Source of the DNA: an uncultured Bacteroidales bacterium
GTDB taxonomy: Bacteria > Bacteroidota > Bacteroidia > Bacteroidales > UBA932
Length of the DNA: 44,245 bases
Direction: 5' to 3'
NCBI GenBank assembly: GCA_944325495.1
Contig: CALVAD010000012.1
Location: 1-44,245, forward strand
The notes under the pieces were generated by a model that was given only the letters and a program-made list of their open reading frames with translations, searched no databases and was not told where the DNA came from. The position numbers and the translations under genes are program-made. Positions 32,696 through 40,602 of this stretch are shown here, one piece after another. The first letter of the stretch is position 1, and each line of letters starts with the position of its first letter.

Positions 32696-34177
32696 ATGAT
32701 TGATGAAAATATCATGGAAGGACTGAAAACATTGCGCGAAGTCGCGGACTACATCATCTCCAACGGCATCGAGATGGTCAACTTCATGTATCCTGCCGCC
32801 GACGGCAGGCTGAAGACGCTTAATTTCACGGTGAATGACGAGGACTATCTGCTGTCGGTCCTGCGCTATGGCGAGAGGGTCGACGGTTCAAGCCTCTTCC
32901 CCTTCATCGAGGCCGGCAACAGCGACCTCTATGTGATTCCGAGGCTGGGGACGATGTTCCTCGACCCCTTCGCCGAACTGCCCACGGCCTGTTTCCTCTG
33001 CGCGTTCCTCGACAAGAACGGCCGCCGGCTCGACTGCTCCCCCGAATATACCCTGCTGAAGGCGCGCGACGCTTTCAGGCGCAGGACGGGCATGGAATTC
33101 GAGGCCATGGGAGAGCTGGAGTTCTATGTGTGCGCGCCCGAGGACGAAGCCCTCGCGATGTATCCGGCGACAGACCAGAAAGGCTATCACGAGTCCGCCC
33201 CGTTCGCGAAGTTCAACGATTTCCGGACCGACTGCATGCACAGCATAATGAAGGCCGGAGGCAGGATAAAGTACGGTCATTCGGAGGTCGGCAATTTCCG
33301 GCTCGACGGCAGGCTCTACGAGCAGAACGAGATCGAGTTCCTTCCGGTGGATGTCGCTGACGCCGCGGACCAGCTGATGCTCGCGAAGTGGATAATACGC
33401 AACACCGCCGCCCGGTACGGCCTCGATGTCAGCTTCGCTCCGAAGATTACGGCGGGCAAGGCCGGCTCGGGCCTGCATATACACATGCGCATCATGAAGG
33501 ACGGCAGGAACATGCTCGTGGACGAGGACGGCGGACTGTCCGTGACCGCCCGCCGCGCGATAGCCGGGCTGATGGCGCTCGCACCTTCGATAACCGCGTT
33601 CGGCAACGTCAATCCGGTGTCATACCTGCGCCTCGTGCCCCATCAGGAGGCGCCGACGAGTGTCTGCTGGGGCGACAGGAACCGCTCCGTGCTCGTCAGG
33701 GTGCCTCTCGGCTGGACGGGCGGGGGAGACATGTTCGCCGAGGTGAACGGCCCCGACAGCTCCGTACCCGCGAATGCCGGCGTGTCGAAGCAGACCTTCG
33801 AGATACGCTCGGCGGACTGCTCCGCAGACATCTACCAGTTGCTCTCCGCGCTCTGCGTCGCATGCATGTATGGTCTGGAGATGCCGGATGCGGACGCGGT
33901 TGCGGAGCGCACATATGTCGATGTGGATATACACAAGAAGGCGGGCGAAGCCCGTGCGGCGGCTCTCGACCAGCTTCCGGGCTCCTGCGCGGAATCCGCG
34001 GTGCAGCTTGAGAGGCAGCGCGGCGTCTATGAGCGCGACGGCATATTCTCCCCGCTGATGATAGACGGTATCCTGAAGAAACTGCGCGATTACGGCGACG
34101 GCGACCTGAGGCAGCGGCTTGCGGCCGACCCGAAGCTGGAGGCGCGGCTCGTTGCCGAATATTATTATTGCGGTTAG
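32696..34177 (+). CDS. glnA: Glutamine synthetase family protein (GS I-like)
   Basis: A 493-residue member of the type I glutamine synthetase family (ATP + glutamate + ammonia to glutamine). Landmarks are the N-terminal beta-grasp (VNFMYPAADGRLKTLNF), FEAMGELEFYV (catalytic Glu region, about 140), NEIEFLPVD (about 213), KAGSGLHIHMRI (about 258; usually GSGMHVHQS), NPVSYLRLVPHQEAP (about 305) with a following NRSVLVRVP, and EIRSADCSADIYQLLSALCVA (about 365). The adenylylation-site loop is not recognisable. Deviations from the housekeeping consensus leave open a gamma-glutamylamide synthetase-like role. A second in-frame ATG at 32714 is possible. Expected to be cytosolic and oligomeric. Confidence 0.85.
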   Translation: MIDENIMEGLKTLREVADYIISNGIEMVNFMYPAADGRLKTLNFTVNDEDYLLSVLRYGERVDGSSLFPFIEAGNSDLYVIPRLGTMFLDPFAELPTACFLCAFLDKNGRRLDCSPEYTLLKARDAFRRRTGMEFEAMGELEFYVCAPEDEALAMYPATDQKGYHESAPFAKFNDFRTDCMHSIMKAGGRIKYGHSEVGNFRLDGRLYEQNEIEFLPVDVADAADQLMLAKWIIRNTAARYGLDVSFAPKITAGKAGSGLHIHMRIMKDGRNMLVDEDGGLSVTARRAIAGLMALAPSITAFGNVNPVSYLRLVPHQEAPTSVCWGDRNRSVLVRVPLGWTGGGDMFAEVNGPDSSVPANAGVSKQTFEIRSADCSADIYQLLSALCVACMYGLEMPDADAVAERTYVDVDIHKKAGEARAAALDQLPGSCAESAVQLERQRGVYERDGIFSPLMIDGILKKLRDYGDGDLRQRLAADPKLEARLVAEYYYCG

Positions 34178-34195
34178 AAGTTCAGCTTCCGGTTT

Positions 34196-34226
34196 CTTGC
34201 TTTTCCGGTTTTTATCATCACCTTTG
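34196..34226 (+). promoter_or_regulatory. Probable promoter of the ABC-GntR operon
   Basis: CTTG (34196-34199), 19 bases, then CACCTTTG (34219-34226) approximates TTTG-N19-TAnnTTTG. Its -7 part overlaps the left arm of the operator palindrome. Confidence 0.5.
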
Positions 34227-34258
34227 TACTGTATCGCTACGGTGGTACAGTACAAAGG
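34221..34258. promoter_or_regulatory. Palindromic operator, probably of the GntR regulator
   Basis: CCTTTGTACTGTA (34221-34233) and TACAGTACAAAGG (34246-34258) are perfect 13-bp inverted arms around a 12-base spacer, ending 9 bases before the first gene's ATG. The GntR (YtrA-type) protein encoded third in the operon is the natural ligand. Confidence 0.8.
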
Positions 34259-34267
34259 CATAATGAT

Positions 34268-35077
34268 ATGACTGAATTGAAGGATGTATGGTACTGGTAT
34301 GAATACGGCCAGACCGTGATCAGGGATGCCTCGGCCGCCGTCGGGGAAGGCAGGATATACGGACTGCTCGGGCTCAACGGGGTTGGGAAGAGCACCTTGC
34401 TAAAGTTGATGGCGGGGCTGTTGTTCCCGAAGAAGGGTGAAATCCTTTGCGGAGGGGAGAATGTCGCGGACAGGAAGGTGGAGACGCTTCAGGAAGTGGT
34501 CTTCATGCCGGCCGAGTTCGAGCTGCGCAACGAGAGCCTGGAGAAGTTCGTTTCGCTCAATTCCGTGTTCTATCCCCGCTTCAGCCGCGCAGTGCTCGAC
34601 GACTGCCTCGGGGAGTTCGGCATAGATCCGCAGACTCCGAGTCTCGAGCAGCTGTCGCTCGGTGGCAGGCACAAGTTCATGTTCAGCTTCCTGCTTTCGC
34701 TGGGCGCGAGGCTCATGCTGCTGGACGAGCCGCTGAACGGCATGGACCTGCCATCGAGGGGCATGTTCAGGAAACTGCTGATGAGGCATCTGAGGAACGA
34801 CCAGTCAGTGGTGGTCTCCACGCATGTGATGTCCGATGTCGACAGGATTGTCTCCGACCTGATGGTGCTCAGGAACGACGGAACATTGTTCTGCGGCTCC
34901 GTCGATGAGCTTTCGCGCAGGTATTCCTACGGGATTTCGTCTTCTGCCGAAGATGCATTGTACGCCGAAAGCTGCGCCGGAGGGTACAGGGTGCTCAGGA
35001 GAAACGAAGACGCCTGCGAGAGCGGGATTCCGACGGATATGCTGTTCAACGCTGTAATCAAGGGAGTGATAGAATGA
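34268..35077 (+). CDS. ABC transporter ATP-binding protein (YtrB-type)
   Basis: A 269-residue ABC ATPase. Walker A is GLNGVGKST (residues 35-43), the Q-loop region is around LQEVVFMPAEFEL, the signature is the degenerate LSLGGRHKF in place of LSGGQ, Walker B is LMLLDEP with Asp153-Glu154, and the switch histidine is in VVSTHVMSDV. A C-terminal tail of about 60 residues is family-specific. The gene overlaps the permease start by 4 bases and is followed by a GntR regulator: an ABC-permease-GntR cassette of the kind that responds to cell-envelope-active compounds. Transport substrate unknown. Confidence 0.88.
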   Translation: MTELKDVWYWYEYGQTVIRDASAAVGEGRIYGLLGLNGVGKSTLLKLMAGLLFPKKGEILCGGENVADRKVETLQEVVFMPAEFELRNESLEKFVSLNSVFYPRFSRAVLDDCLGEFGIDPQTPSLEQLSLGGRHKFMFSFLLSLGARLMLLDEPLNGMDLPSRGMFRKLLMRHLRNDQSVVVSTHVMSDVDRIVSDLMVLRNDGTLFCGSVDELSRRYSYGISSSAEDALYAESCAGGYRVLRRNEDACESGIPTDMLFNAVIKGVIE

Positions 35078-35778
35078 TGAAGACTTTCAGTTTCAGAAGG
35101 ATGATGCTTTTCTGCCGTCTGCAGATGGTGGAGATGTACGGCAGGAACATACGCAGGACGCTGCGGGTGGCTGCGGCCGCGGTTCTGGTGATTTGCCTGT
35201 TCTCTCTGATTTTCGGAGAGGAAGGGGAGAGCGTGAGCGTGGCCGAAAGGATGATGGTGGTGTGCTCCTTCGTCGCTTCGGTGGGCTTCTTCAGCGACCT
35301 GGTGGCGTACAGGATGATGGTCCCGGCCAGTCCGGCGGAGAAGTATGTGTCGGTTTTCGTGAGCTCCCTGCTGCTGAGCGTGATGTTCCTCGCGCTCTCG
35401 GTGCTCGTGGGCTCGGCTTTCTTCACGCTGCTCTCGTTTTTCAGCGAACCTTCGCTGACGCTGCTGTATTTCAGGGAGGGCTACGACGCTTCCGGACTCG
35501 TGGGGGCGCTGTTCATGCTGCCGCTGATAATATGGATTCAGCTGTATTTCAGAAGCCGTTCGAAGCTCAGGCATCCCAAGCTGGTCTTCTTCGGCCAGCT
35601 TGCAGGTCTCGTATGCTTCATGCTGTTCCCGACGGTCCTGAGGGCTCTCGGGATTATGGACAAGGCCTCCGCCCGTATCGCGACCGCTTGCGTCTCCCTG
35701 CTGCTGGTGCTGTTCTTCATGATCCAGTCGTACAGGCTGTTCAGGAAACTTGAAATGGATGTGAAGGAGAATGACTGA
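35074..35778 (+). CDS. ABC transporter permease-like membrane protein
   Basis: A 234-residue inner-membrane protein with about six hydrophobic segments (for example LRVAAAAVLVICLFSLIFG, FVSSLLLSVMFLALSVLVG, ASARIATACVSLLLVLFFMI). It begins inside the ATPase stop (ATGA overlap) and its end overlaps the GntR gene by 8 bases, so the three genes are translationally coupled. A charged amphipathic N terminus (MMKTFSFRRMMLFCRLQMVE) precedes the first segment. No specific family motif is evident; the role as membrane partner of the upstream ATPase is inferred from context. Confidence 0.75.
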   Translation: MMKTFSFRRMMLFCRLQMVEMYGRNIRRTLRVAAAAVLVICLFSLIFGEEGESVSVAERMMVVCSFVASVGFFSDLVAYRMMVPASPAEKYVSVFVSSLLLSVMFLALSVLVGSAFFTLLSFFSEPSLTLLYFREGYDASGLVGALFMLPLIIWIQLYFRSRSKLRHPKLVFFGQLAGLVCFMLFPTVLRALGIMDKASARIATACVSLLLVLFFMIQSYRLFRKLEMDVKEND

Positions 35779-36136
35779 CTTCAGACAGGACAAGGCCATA
35801 TACCTGCAGATGTACGAGGGAGCCTGCGACGACATCCTCTCGGGGCGCTACGGACCCGGGGACAGGATACCGAGCGTGCGGGAGCTTTCGGAGCGGCTGG
35901 AGGTCAACACGAACACCGTGGTGCGCGCCTACGACCAGCTCGTGCGGCGCGGGATCGTCCATACCCGGCGGGGCATGGGCTATTTCGTTTCGGAGCAGGC
36001 GCGGGAGCTTATACTTGCGGACCGCAGGAGGGAGTTCATGGACGAGCGTCTGCCGGAACTGTTCAGGCAGATGCGGCTGCTTGGCATATCGATGGAGACG
36101 GTGGAGGAACAGTGGAAGGGGCGTTCCGGAAAGTGA
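35771..36136 (+). CDS. GntR-family regulator, YtrA subfamily
   Basis: A 121-residue repressor-type protein. The winged HTH (about 10-75) shows AIYLQMYEGACDDILSGRYG, GDRIPSVRELSERLEVNTNT and VVRAYDQLVRRGIVHTRRGMGYFV, the standard GntR DNA-binding layout. A short helical C-terminal dimerisation region follows (LILADRRREFMDERLPELFR), as in the YtrA group, with no large effector domain. It overlaps the permease gene by 8 bases. It probably binds the palindrome at 34221-34258 and represses its own operon until the transported compound or another signal relieves it. Confidence 0.88.
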   Translation: MTDFRQDKAIYLQMYEGACDDILSGRYGPGDRIPSVRELSERLEVNTNTVVRAYDQLVRRGIVHTRRGMGYFVSEQARELILADRRREFMDERLPELFRQMRLLGISMETVEEQWKGRSGK

Positions 36137-36160
36137 GGGTCGCTTATATTCGTTTTAGGC

Positions 36161-36529
36161 ATGAATAATCTGAATTACAATACGCTGGCGTTCATCAGGC
36201 ATTATTTCCATATACCTGAGAGCTGCAAATTGTCGTGGGCGCTGATAGAGGAGACCGTGAAGGGCGAAACGGAGATCCGTCTCGGAGTGGCCTTACTCAA
36301 GCGTCCGGGTTTCTATATCGATGTCGCCATGCGCCGTTTCTTTACGGAGACCGTGCTGTATGGCGGCGGTCTTGTGCGCAAAATTCATCCCGCCCGGCGC
36401 AAGGCGGACGGTGACGGTTTTGTCTACACTTCCGGGAACGGGCTGACCCTGCGGACGTCCAGGGATTTCATCCGGGATATCTATTACAGTTCGGTGTATT
36501 CTCCGGACATGCGCGGGCCGTTGTATTGA
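36161..36529 (+). CDS. Hypothetical protein, 122 residues
   Basis: I do not recognise this protein. It begins MNNLNYNTLAFIRHYFHIPE, continues with ALIEETVKGETEIRLGVALL, and contains two Gly-rich or basic stretches (YGGGLVRKIHPARRK, TSGNGLTLRTSRDF). There is no signal peptide or membrane segment. A -7-like TATATTCG lies at 36145-36152, 9 bases before the ATG. It is 24 bases after the GntR gene and may be cotranscribed with it. The bidirectional terminator at 36554 ends it. Confidence 0.55.
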   Translation: MNNLNYNTLAFIRHYFHIPESCKLSWALIEETVKGETEIRLGVALLKRPGFYIDVAMRRFFTETVLYGGGLVRKIHPARRKADGDGFVYTSGNGLTLRTSRDFIRDIYYSSVYSPDMRGPLY

Positions 36530-36553
36530 ATCGCGCAGAGGCGCCCTGTTCAT

Positions 36554-36594
36554 GCAGGAGCGGCCGCCCGGGATGTTCAGGCGGCCGCTCCTGC
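36554..36594. terminator. Bidirectional hairpin between convergent genes
   Basis: GCAGGAGCGGCCGCC (36554-36568) pairs perfectly with GGCGGCCGCTCCTGC (36580-36594), an 11-base loop. No T-run follows in either direction, but its position between two convergent stops suggests termination or RNA 3'-end protection. Confidence 0.65.
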
Positions 36595-36616
36595 CGGGTG
36601 CTTGGTGACGGAGCAG

Positions 36617-37729
36617 CTATTCCTGGCGGAACAGCATGGGCGCCATCTGGTACAGGCATCTGCGCCAGGTGAGGAATTCGTGCGCCGTGTCGGGCGATAC
36701 ATACGACATCGCGTTGAATCCCGCTTCCTGCAGTTCCCTGACAGCCTCGGTCACCCTGTCGGGATTCTCCTTGCTGCCGCATCCTATGAACACGCCCTTC
36801 ACGCCGCTGCCTTCGAGCTCCTCGGGAGTGTAGGTGCCGCCGCTGAGCAGTCCGTAATAGCCGAACACGCCGGGGCGGTTGAGCGTGATGGCGTGCGTCT
36901 CCATGCCGCCCATGGAGAGTCCCGCCATCGCCCGGTGCTCCCTGTCGGCCATGGTCCTGTAGTGCGAGTCGATGTAGGGCACGAGTTCGTCGACCAGCAC
37001 GGTTTCGAAGTCCTTGACGTCGAACTGACGTATGGTGCCGAATCTGGCTTCGTTGGTCATTCCGTAGGTCATGACCACGATGAACGGTTCGATACGCCCG
37101 TCCTCTATCATGTTGTCCATGATCAGTCCGGCCTTGCCCTGGACTGACCATGAGGTCTCGTTCTCGCCCCAGCCGTGCTGGAGGTAGAGCACGGGATATT
37201 TCCTGTCACGGTCCCGGTAGTAGCAGGGAGGGGTGTAGACCAGGGCGCGGCGCACCTGCCCCGTGCTCTCCGACCAGAACAGCACATCCTCGATTCTGCC
37301 GTGCGGGATGTTCCTGAGCGCATAGAAGTCCTGGTCATGTGCGGGGACCTCTATTCCGCTCTCCCAGCGGCATGAGCCGAAGAAGAAGCCGGTGCCCGGG
37401 TCGTTGACCACGCCTCCGTCGAGTATCAGGTGATAGTAGTGGAAGCCTTCGTCGAGCGGAGCCGAGGTGGTGCCGGTCCAGTATCCGTCGTCCCCTTTCC
37501 GCAGGGCCGTGCCTTCCTTGCCGCCGAGGGTCACGACTATCGAACTTGCTTCAGGGGCGTGGATGCGGAAGCGGGCGTAGCCCTGTGAGTTCACCATCGG
37601 ATATTCCTGCCCCGGAGCGTTGAACGAGGACGGCCTGAAGTCTTCCTTGACCGTTGCGGTCTGTGCCGGCGAAAGCGTGCACAGCAGTGCGGCTGCTGCG
37701 CAGATAGCGGTTTTAATTCTGTAAATCAT
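36617..37729 (-). CDS. Secreted CE1-type esterase with N-terminal E-set domain
   Basis: A 370-residue exported esterase with a signal peptide ending around LSPAQTA. An early-set beta-sandwich (about 45-125; ARFRIHAPEASSIVVTLGG, GYWTGTTSAPLDEGFHYYHL) is of the CBM48/E-set type found before feruloyl or acetyl esterases. The alpha/beta-hydrolase shows YPVLYLQHGWGENETSW (oxyanion loop), nucleophile GLSMGG with Ser272, an acid candidate in FIGCGSKENP and the catalytic His in DTAHEFLTWRR. This layout matches esterase-D-like CE1 enzymes of polysaccharide degradation. Substrate not determined; xylan or pectin side-group removal is likely. Read in the same direction as the upstream outer-membrane gene, 48 bases away. 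Confidence 0.85.
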   Translation of the reverse strand: MIYRIKTAICAAAALLCTLSPAQTATVKEDFRPSSFNAPGQEYPMVNSQGYARFRIHAPEASSIVVTLGGKEGTALRKGDDGYWTGTTSAPLDEGFHYYHLILDGGVVNDPGTGFFFGSCRWESGIEVPAHDQDFYALRNIPHGRIEDVLFWSESTGQVRRALVYTPPCYYRDRDRKYPVLYLQHGWGENETSWSVQGKAGLIMDNMIEDGRIEPFIVVMTYGMTNEARFGTIRQFDVKDFETVLVDELVPYIDSHYRTMADREHRAMAGLSMGGMETHAITLNRPGVFGYYGLLSGGTYTPEELEGSGVKGVFIGCGSKENPDRVTEAVRELQEAGFNAMSYVSPDTAHEFLTWRRCLYQMAPMLFRQE

Positions 37730-37777
37730 GGTGTTATTGATAATGGTTGTGGTTCGTCTGGCCGGGTGATGATGGAA

Positions 37778-38308
37778 TTACAGGAATATGCCTATGGAGA
37801 CGACGGGGTAGAATCCTCCGATCGGTGACGGCGTGTCGCAGGGGGAAAGGTACTGCACTCCCACTCCGATCACCGACCTGTGTCTGAACACGGACGCCGC
37901 CACATGTTCCAGCATGAACCGCAGCTGCCAATAGTTCCCGCCGGCCTTGCCTATCGTGGACAGGCCCGAGACGGAGGCTGCGATCTGGGCGTTCGAGTTG
38001 AAAGTATGGTTGAAGCGCACGCCGATTCCGCTCTTCGCCGCGAAATCGTAATTCCTGTCCGTGGACTTGTTGTAAAGCAGTTCCGTGAAGTCAATCGGCA
38101 CGAACACCGAGAACCACGGGTTTACCGCGAATCTTAGTTTCACGTCCAGAGTGGCGAAGGAATGGCTGTCCCCGAATCCTTCCGCCATCAGTTCCGCCGA
38201 ATATCCGAGGCGGCCGGCGAAGGAGTTGTCCTGTGCGGCGGCATTGAGGCATGCCAGCCACAATGCGAGCACAAGAAATGCTTTCCTGAGCTTGAAGAGT
38301 CTTTCCAT
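37778..38308 (-). CDS. Outer-membrane beta-barrel protein, 176 residues
   Basis: A small secreted protein with signal peptide ending NAAAQDN. The mature part has alternating amphipathic strands (AGRLGYSAELMAEG, TLDVKLRFAVNPWFSVFVPIDFTE, GIGVRFNHTFN, ASVFRHRSVIGVGVQYLS, YPVVSIGIFL) typical of an eight-stranded outer-membrane barrel, and it ends on a hydrophobic strand. No family name is assigned. A TATCTTTG promoter element lies upstream. It is probably cotranscribed with the CE1-type esterase that follows 48 bases later, though a functional link is not evident. Confidence 0.65.
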   Translation of the reverse strand: MERLFKLRKAFLVLALWLACLNAAAQDNSFAGRLGYSAELMAEGFGDSHSFATLDVKLRFAVNPWFSVFVPIDFTELLYNKSTDRNYDFAAKSGIGVRFNHTFNSNAQIAASVSGLSTIGKAGGNYWQLRFMLEHVAASVFRHRSVIGVGVQYLSPCDTPSPIGGFYPVVSIGIFL

Positions 38309-38360
38309 AATGATAGATGTTTTAACCGATGTCCGCGTGGCACGTCCTGCGCGCCATGTA

Positions 38361-38368
38361 CAAAGATA
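38361..38368 (-). promoter_or_regulatory. -7 element for the outer-membrane protein gene
   Basis: Minus-strand TATCTTTG is an exact TAnnTTTG match, 53 bases upstream of the ATG at 38308. No matching -33 was found. Confidence 0.55.
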
Positions 38369-38403
38369 TTAAAATTCCGGAAACATCGTTCAGGACTTTT
38401 CCG

Positions 38404-38411
38404 TACCTTTA
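38404..38411 (+). promoter_or_regulatory. -7 element for the double acetyltransferase gene
   Basis: TACCTTTA fits TAnnTTTR, 9 bases before the first possible ATG at 38421 and 15 before the second. Confidence 0.45.
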
Positions 38412-38420
38412 TGCGGCATT

Positions 38421-39449
38421 ATGGGTATGGAGAAGAACACAGGTCAGCTGCTTACCCGGCGGCTCGTATTGCGCGCCTGGCGGGAGACGGATGCCGGGGC
38501 CCTGTTCAAATATGCCAGGGACCCCGCGGTCGGCCCTGCCGCGGGCTGGCCGCCGCATGCTTCCGTGGAGGACAGCCTGAATGTGATACGGACTGTCTTT
38601 TCCGCTCCGGAGACTTACGCCGTCGTGCTGAAATCGACCGGCGAGCCCGTCGGAAGCGCCGGCATTCTGTCCGGCGAGGCTTCGCATGTTGCCGAAATAC
38701 AGGCTGACGAGGCCGAAATCGGCTACTGGATAGGCAGGCCGTATTGGGGACAGGGGCTGATTCCCGAGGCGGTGAACCGTCTGCTGCGGCGGTGCTTCGA
38801 GGAGCTGGGCATGGCGGCGGTCTGGTGCTGCCATTACGACGGCAATGCGAAATCCCGCCGCGTGATGGAGAAATGCGGGTTCCGTTTCCACCATACTGAA
38901 AGCGGCGCTGTTTCGCCGCCCGGAGATGTCCGCACGGAGCATTTCATGAGGTTGACGAAGGAGGAATGGGAGGCTTCCCGGCGGCTGGGGCTTCGTCCGC
39001 TGGCGGAGCGGGACATTCCGGAGATGCAGGCGTTGTTCCGTGACACCGTGCTGCATGTCAATGTGCGGGATTACAGCAGAGAGGAGGTGGAGGACTGGGC
39101 TTCCTGCGGCGACAGTGCGGAGCATTGGCGCCGACTGCTGGCCGGGAACGCTTTCGTCGGCGCTTTTGACGCGCAAGGCCGGCTCGTCGGTTTCTCCTCC
39201 ATGAACGCAGGCGGTCATCTGCATTCGATGTTCGTCCATAAGGACAGTCAGGGGAGGGGTGTTGCGACCTTGTTGCTTTCCGAAGTCGAAAAGATGGCGC
39301 GCGGGTACGGAGTGCGCCGGATCGGGGCCGAGGTGAGCGTCACCGCCCGGCCTTTCTTCGAGGCGCATGGCTATTCCGTCGTGAAGGAGCAGAAAGCGAA
39401 GGCCTGCAGGCTATGTCTGACTAACTATGTGATGGAGAAGGTATTATGA
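38421..39449 (+). CDS. Tandem GNAT acetyltransferase (RimJ/RimL-like plus second GNAT)
   Basis: A 342-residue fusion of two acetyl-CoA-dependent N-acetyltransferase domains. Domain 1 (about 8-180) is Acetyltransf_3/RimL-like: LLTRRLVLRAWRETDAGALF, EIGYWIGRPYWGQGLIPEAV and NAKSRRVMEKCGF. Domain 2 (about 188-342) begins LGLRPLAERDIPEMQALF and has HSMFVHKDSQGRGVATLLL, the acetyl-CoA pyrophosphate loop, then VTARPFFEAHGYSVVKEQ. Substrates may be a protein N terminus, an amine or a small molecule. The second ATG at 38427 is an alternative start. Its stop overlaps the start of the following membrane protein by 4 bases. The double-domain architecture is the notable feature. Confidence 0.85.
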   Translation: MGMEKNTGQLLTRRLVLRAWRETDAGALFKYARDPAVGPAAGWPPHASVEDSLNVIRTVFSAPETYAVVLKSTGEPVGSAGILSGEASHVAEIQADEAEIGYWIGRPYWGQGLIPEAVNRLLRRCFEELGMAAVWCCHYDGNAKSRRVMEKCGFRFHHTESGAVSPPGDVRTEHFMRLTKEEWEASRRLGLRPLAERDIPEMQALFRDTVLHVNVRDYSREEVEDWASCGDSAEHWRRLLAGNAFVGAFDAQGRLVGFSSMNAGGHLHSMFVHKDSQGRGVATLLLSEVEKMARGYGVRRIGAEVSVTARPFFEAHGYSVVKEQKAKACRLCLTNYVMEKVL

Positions 39450-39898
39450 AAATCCTGAAGTCGTTTGTCGTATGGCTGTGCTTTATTCCTGCGGCTATCC
39501 TCAACGGAGGGCTGAGGGAATATGTACTGGTCCCTGCAATCGGACGGAAATGGGCCTTGCCCGCGAGCGGGATTATATTGAGCGTGTGTATTTTTCTGAT
39601 AACCTGGCTGCTGCTGCCCCGACTTGTGAAAGTCCGTACTTCCGGGACAGCCTGGCTGATCGGGATATGCTGGCTGGTTCTGACCGTGGCTTTCGAATTC
39701 GCCTCGGGCCTGGCGGGTGGAAACACGGTGGCCGAGCTCCTTTCCGCCTATAATCCATTGACCGGCAATCTGTGGCTGCTGGTGCTGGCGACTACTCTGC
39801 TGTCGCCGGTTCTGACAGGAGGACGCTTCCATGCTTCAAGTTCTGGCGGAACGGGCACCGGGTCAAATAATCGCTTTCGACGCAGTAGCTGGAATTGA
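39446..39898 (+). CDS. Small multi-pass membrane protein with an unusual C-terminal tail
   Basis: A 150-residue inner-membrane protein with about four hydrophobic segments (SFVVWLCFIPAAILNG, ASGIILSVCIFLITWLLL, AWLIGICWLVLTVAFEF, NLWLLVLATTLLSPVLT). It starts inside the acetyltransferase stop (ATGA), so the two are coupled. After the last segment the tail GGRFHASSSGGTGTGSNNRF is low-complexity and unlike the rest, and it runs into the decayed regulatory array at 39941, so the end may have been altered by rearrangement. Family not identified. Confidence 0.6.
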   Translation: MKILKSFVVWLCFIPAAILNGGLREYVLVPAIGRKWALPASGIILSVCIFLITWLLLPRLVKVRTSGTAWLIGICWLVLTVAFEFASGLAGGNTVAELLSAYNPLTGNLWLLVLATTLLSPVLTGGRFHASSSGGTGTGSNNRFRRSSWN

Positions 39899-39940
39899 CA
39901 GTTTTTACTCCTGTCAGGCGGACGCGGCGAGCCTGCGTCT

Positions 39941-40007
39941 TATGAAGCATACATGATAGCATTGAGAATAGTGCGATTTCCGTAAAAATAGACACTAAAG
40001 TGAAAGC
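39941..40007. repeat. Fossil copy of the ATPase upstream region
   Basis: The stretch beginning ATGAAGCATACATGATAG aligns with 43878 onwards, upstream of the AAA ATPase gene. It keeps GCAT-N8-GTGC at 39959-39974 and, exactly 33 bases later, a decayed ACAC-N8-AAGC. No ATPase gene remains beside it. Confidence 0.65.
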
Positions 40008-40031
40008 AAAAACCGCACTTTTTCAGTGCGG
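40008..40031 (-). terminator. Rho-independent terminator of the 40067 gene
   Basis: On the minus strand CCGCACT (40031-40025) and AGTGCGG (40019-40013) form a 7-bp stem with a GAAAA loop, followed by TTTTTGCTTT. It lies about 35 bases after the stop at 40067. Confidence 0.8.
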
Positions 40032-40066
40032 TGAACGGTGCGGAGACAAGGCTCTTCCTGTCGGGT

Positions 40067-40462
40067 TTACGAACAGGATTTCCTGGCGGCCTTTATCGAG
40101 TCTGCGGCAAGCAGGACTCCGACGGCGGCCATCACGGGAAGGATGACAAGCTGCACCGGGTTGAACTCATTGACGAGCTCCGCCATGTGTGCGATGCAGA
40201 ACAGACCGGTGAACACCGCGAGCGCGGCGTTGATGACGCTGGCCGCTTTTGACGATGAGTACAGTACGCAGAGTATGCCCGCGACCGGTATCAGGTAGCT
40301 TACGGCCATCATGAATACGAGCATCCCCGCAGGTGCAGCTCCGACATTTGAGATGGAGATGTCCTCGCTCCAGAAAAGGGGCATCAGATCCGCCAGGCTG
40401 TGAATTGCGAAGCCGCCCATGATCAGCGCCCATAAAAATGCAATTCGTCTCTTGAGTTCCAT
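40067..40462 (-). CDS. Small multi-pass membrane protein, 131 residues
   Basis: A 131-residue protein with four hydrophobic segments: IAFLWALIMGGFAIHSLADL, GMLVFMMAVSYLIPVAGIL, VINAALAVFTGLFCIAHM and VQLVILPVMAAVGVLLAAD. It starts MELKRRIAF (positive-inside start) and ends in a basic tail. The ATG at 40462 is preferred to the upstream one at 40516 because it precedes the first membrane segment, with a CACCTTTG -7-like element at 40493-40486 between them. A strong terminator follows. The four-helix layout resembles uncharacterised DoxX-like or DUF membrane proteins; no specific family can be named. Confidence 0.65.
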   Translation of the reverse strand: MELKRRIAFLWALIMGGFAIHSLADLMPLFWSEDISISNVGAAPAGMLVFMMAVSYLIPVAGILCVLYSSSKAASVINAALAVFTGLFCIAHMAELVNEFNPVQLVILPVMAAVGVLLAADSIKAARKSCS

Positions 40463-40602
40463 ATAGAAAGTTTTTGAGTACAGGGCAAAGGTGCTCCGGG
40501 CGGCGGTGGCGGTCAATCCCTATTTGTTGATAAAATTCAGGCGGCAAAGGACGGAAGCCAGAGTAATCTTATATGCGTATCTTTCGATCGCAAAAGCAAA
40601 AA

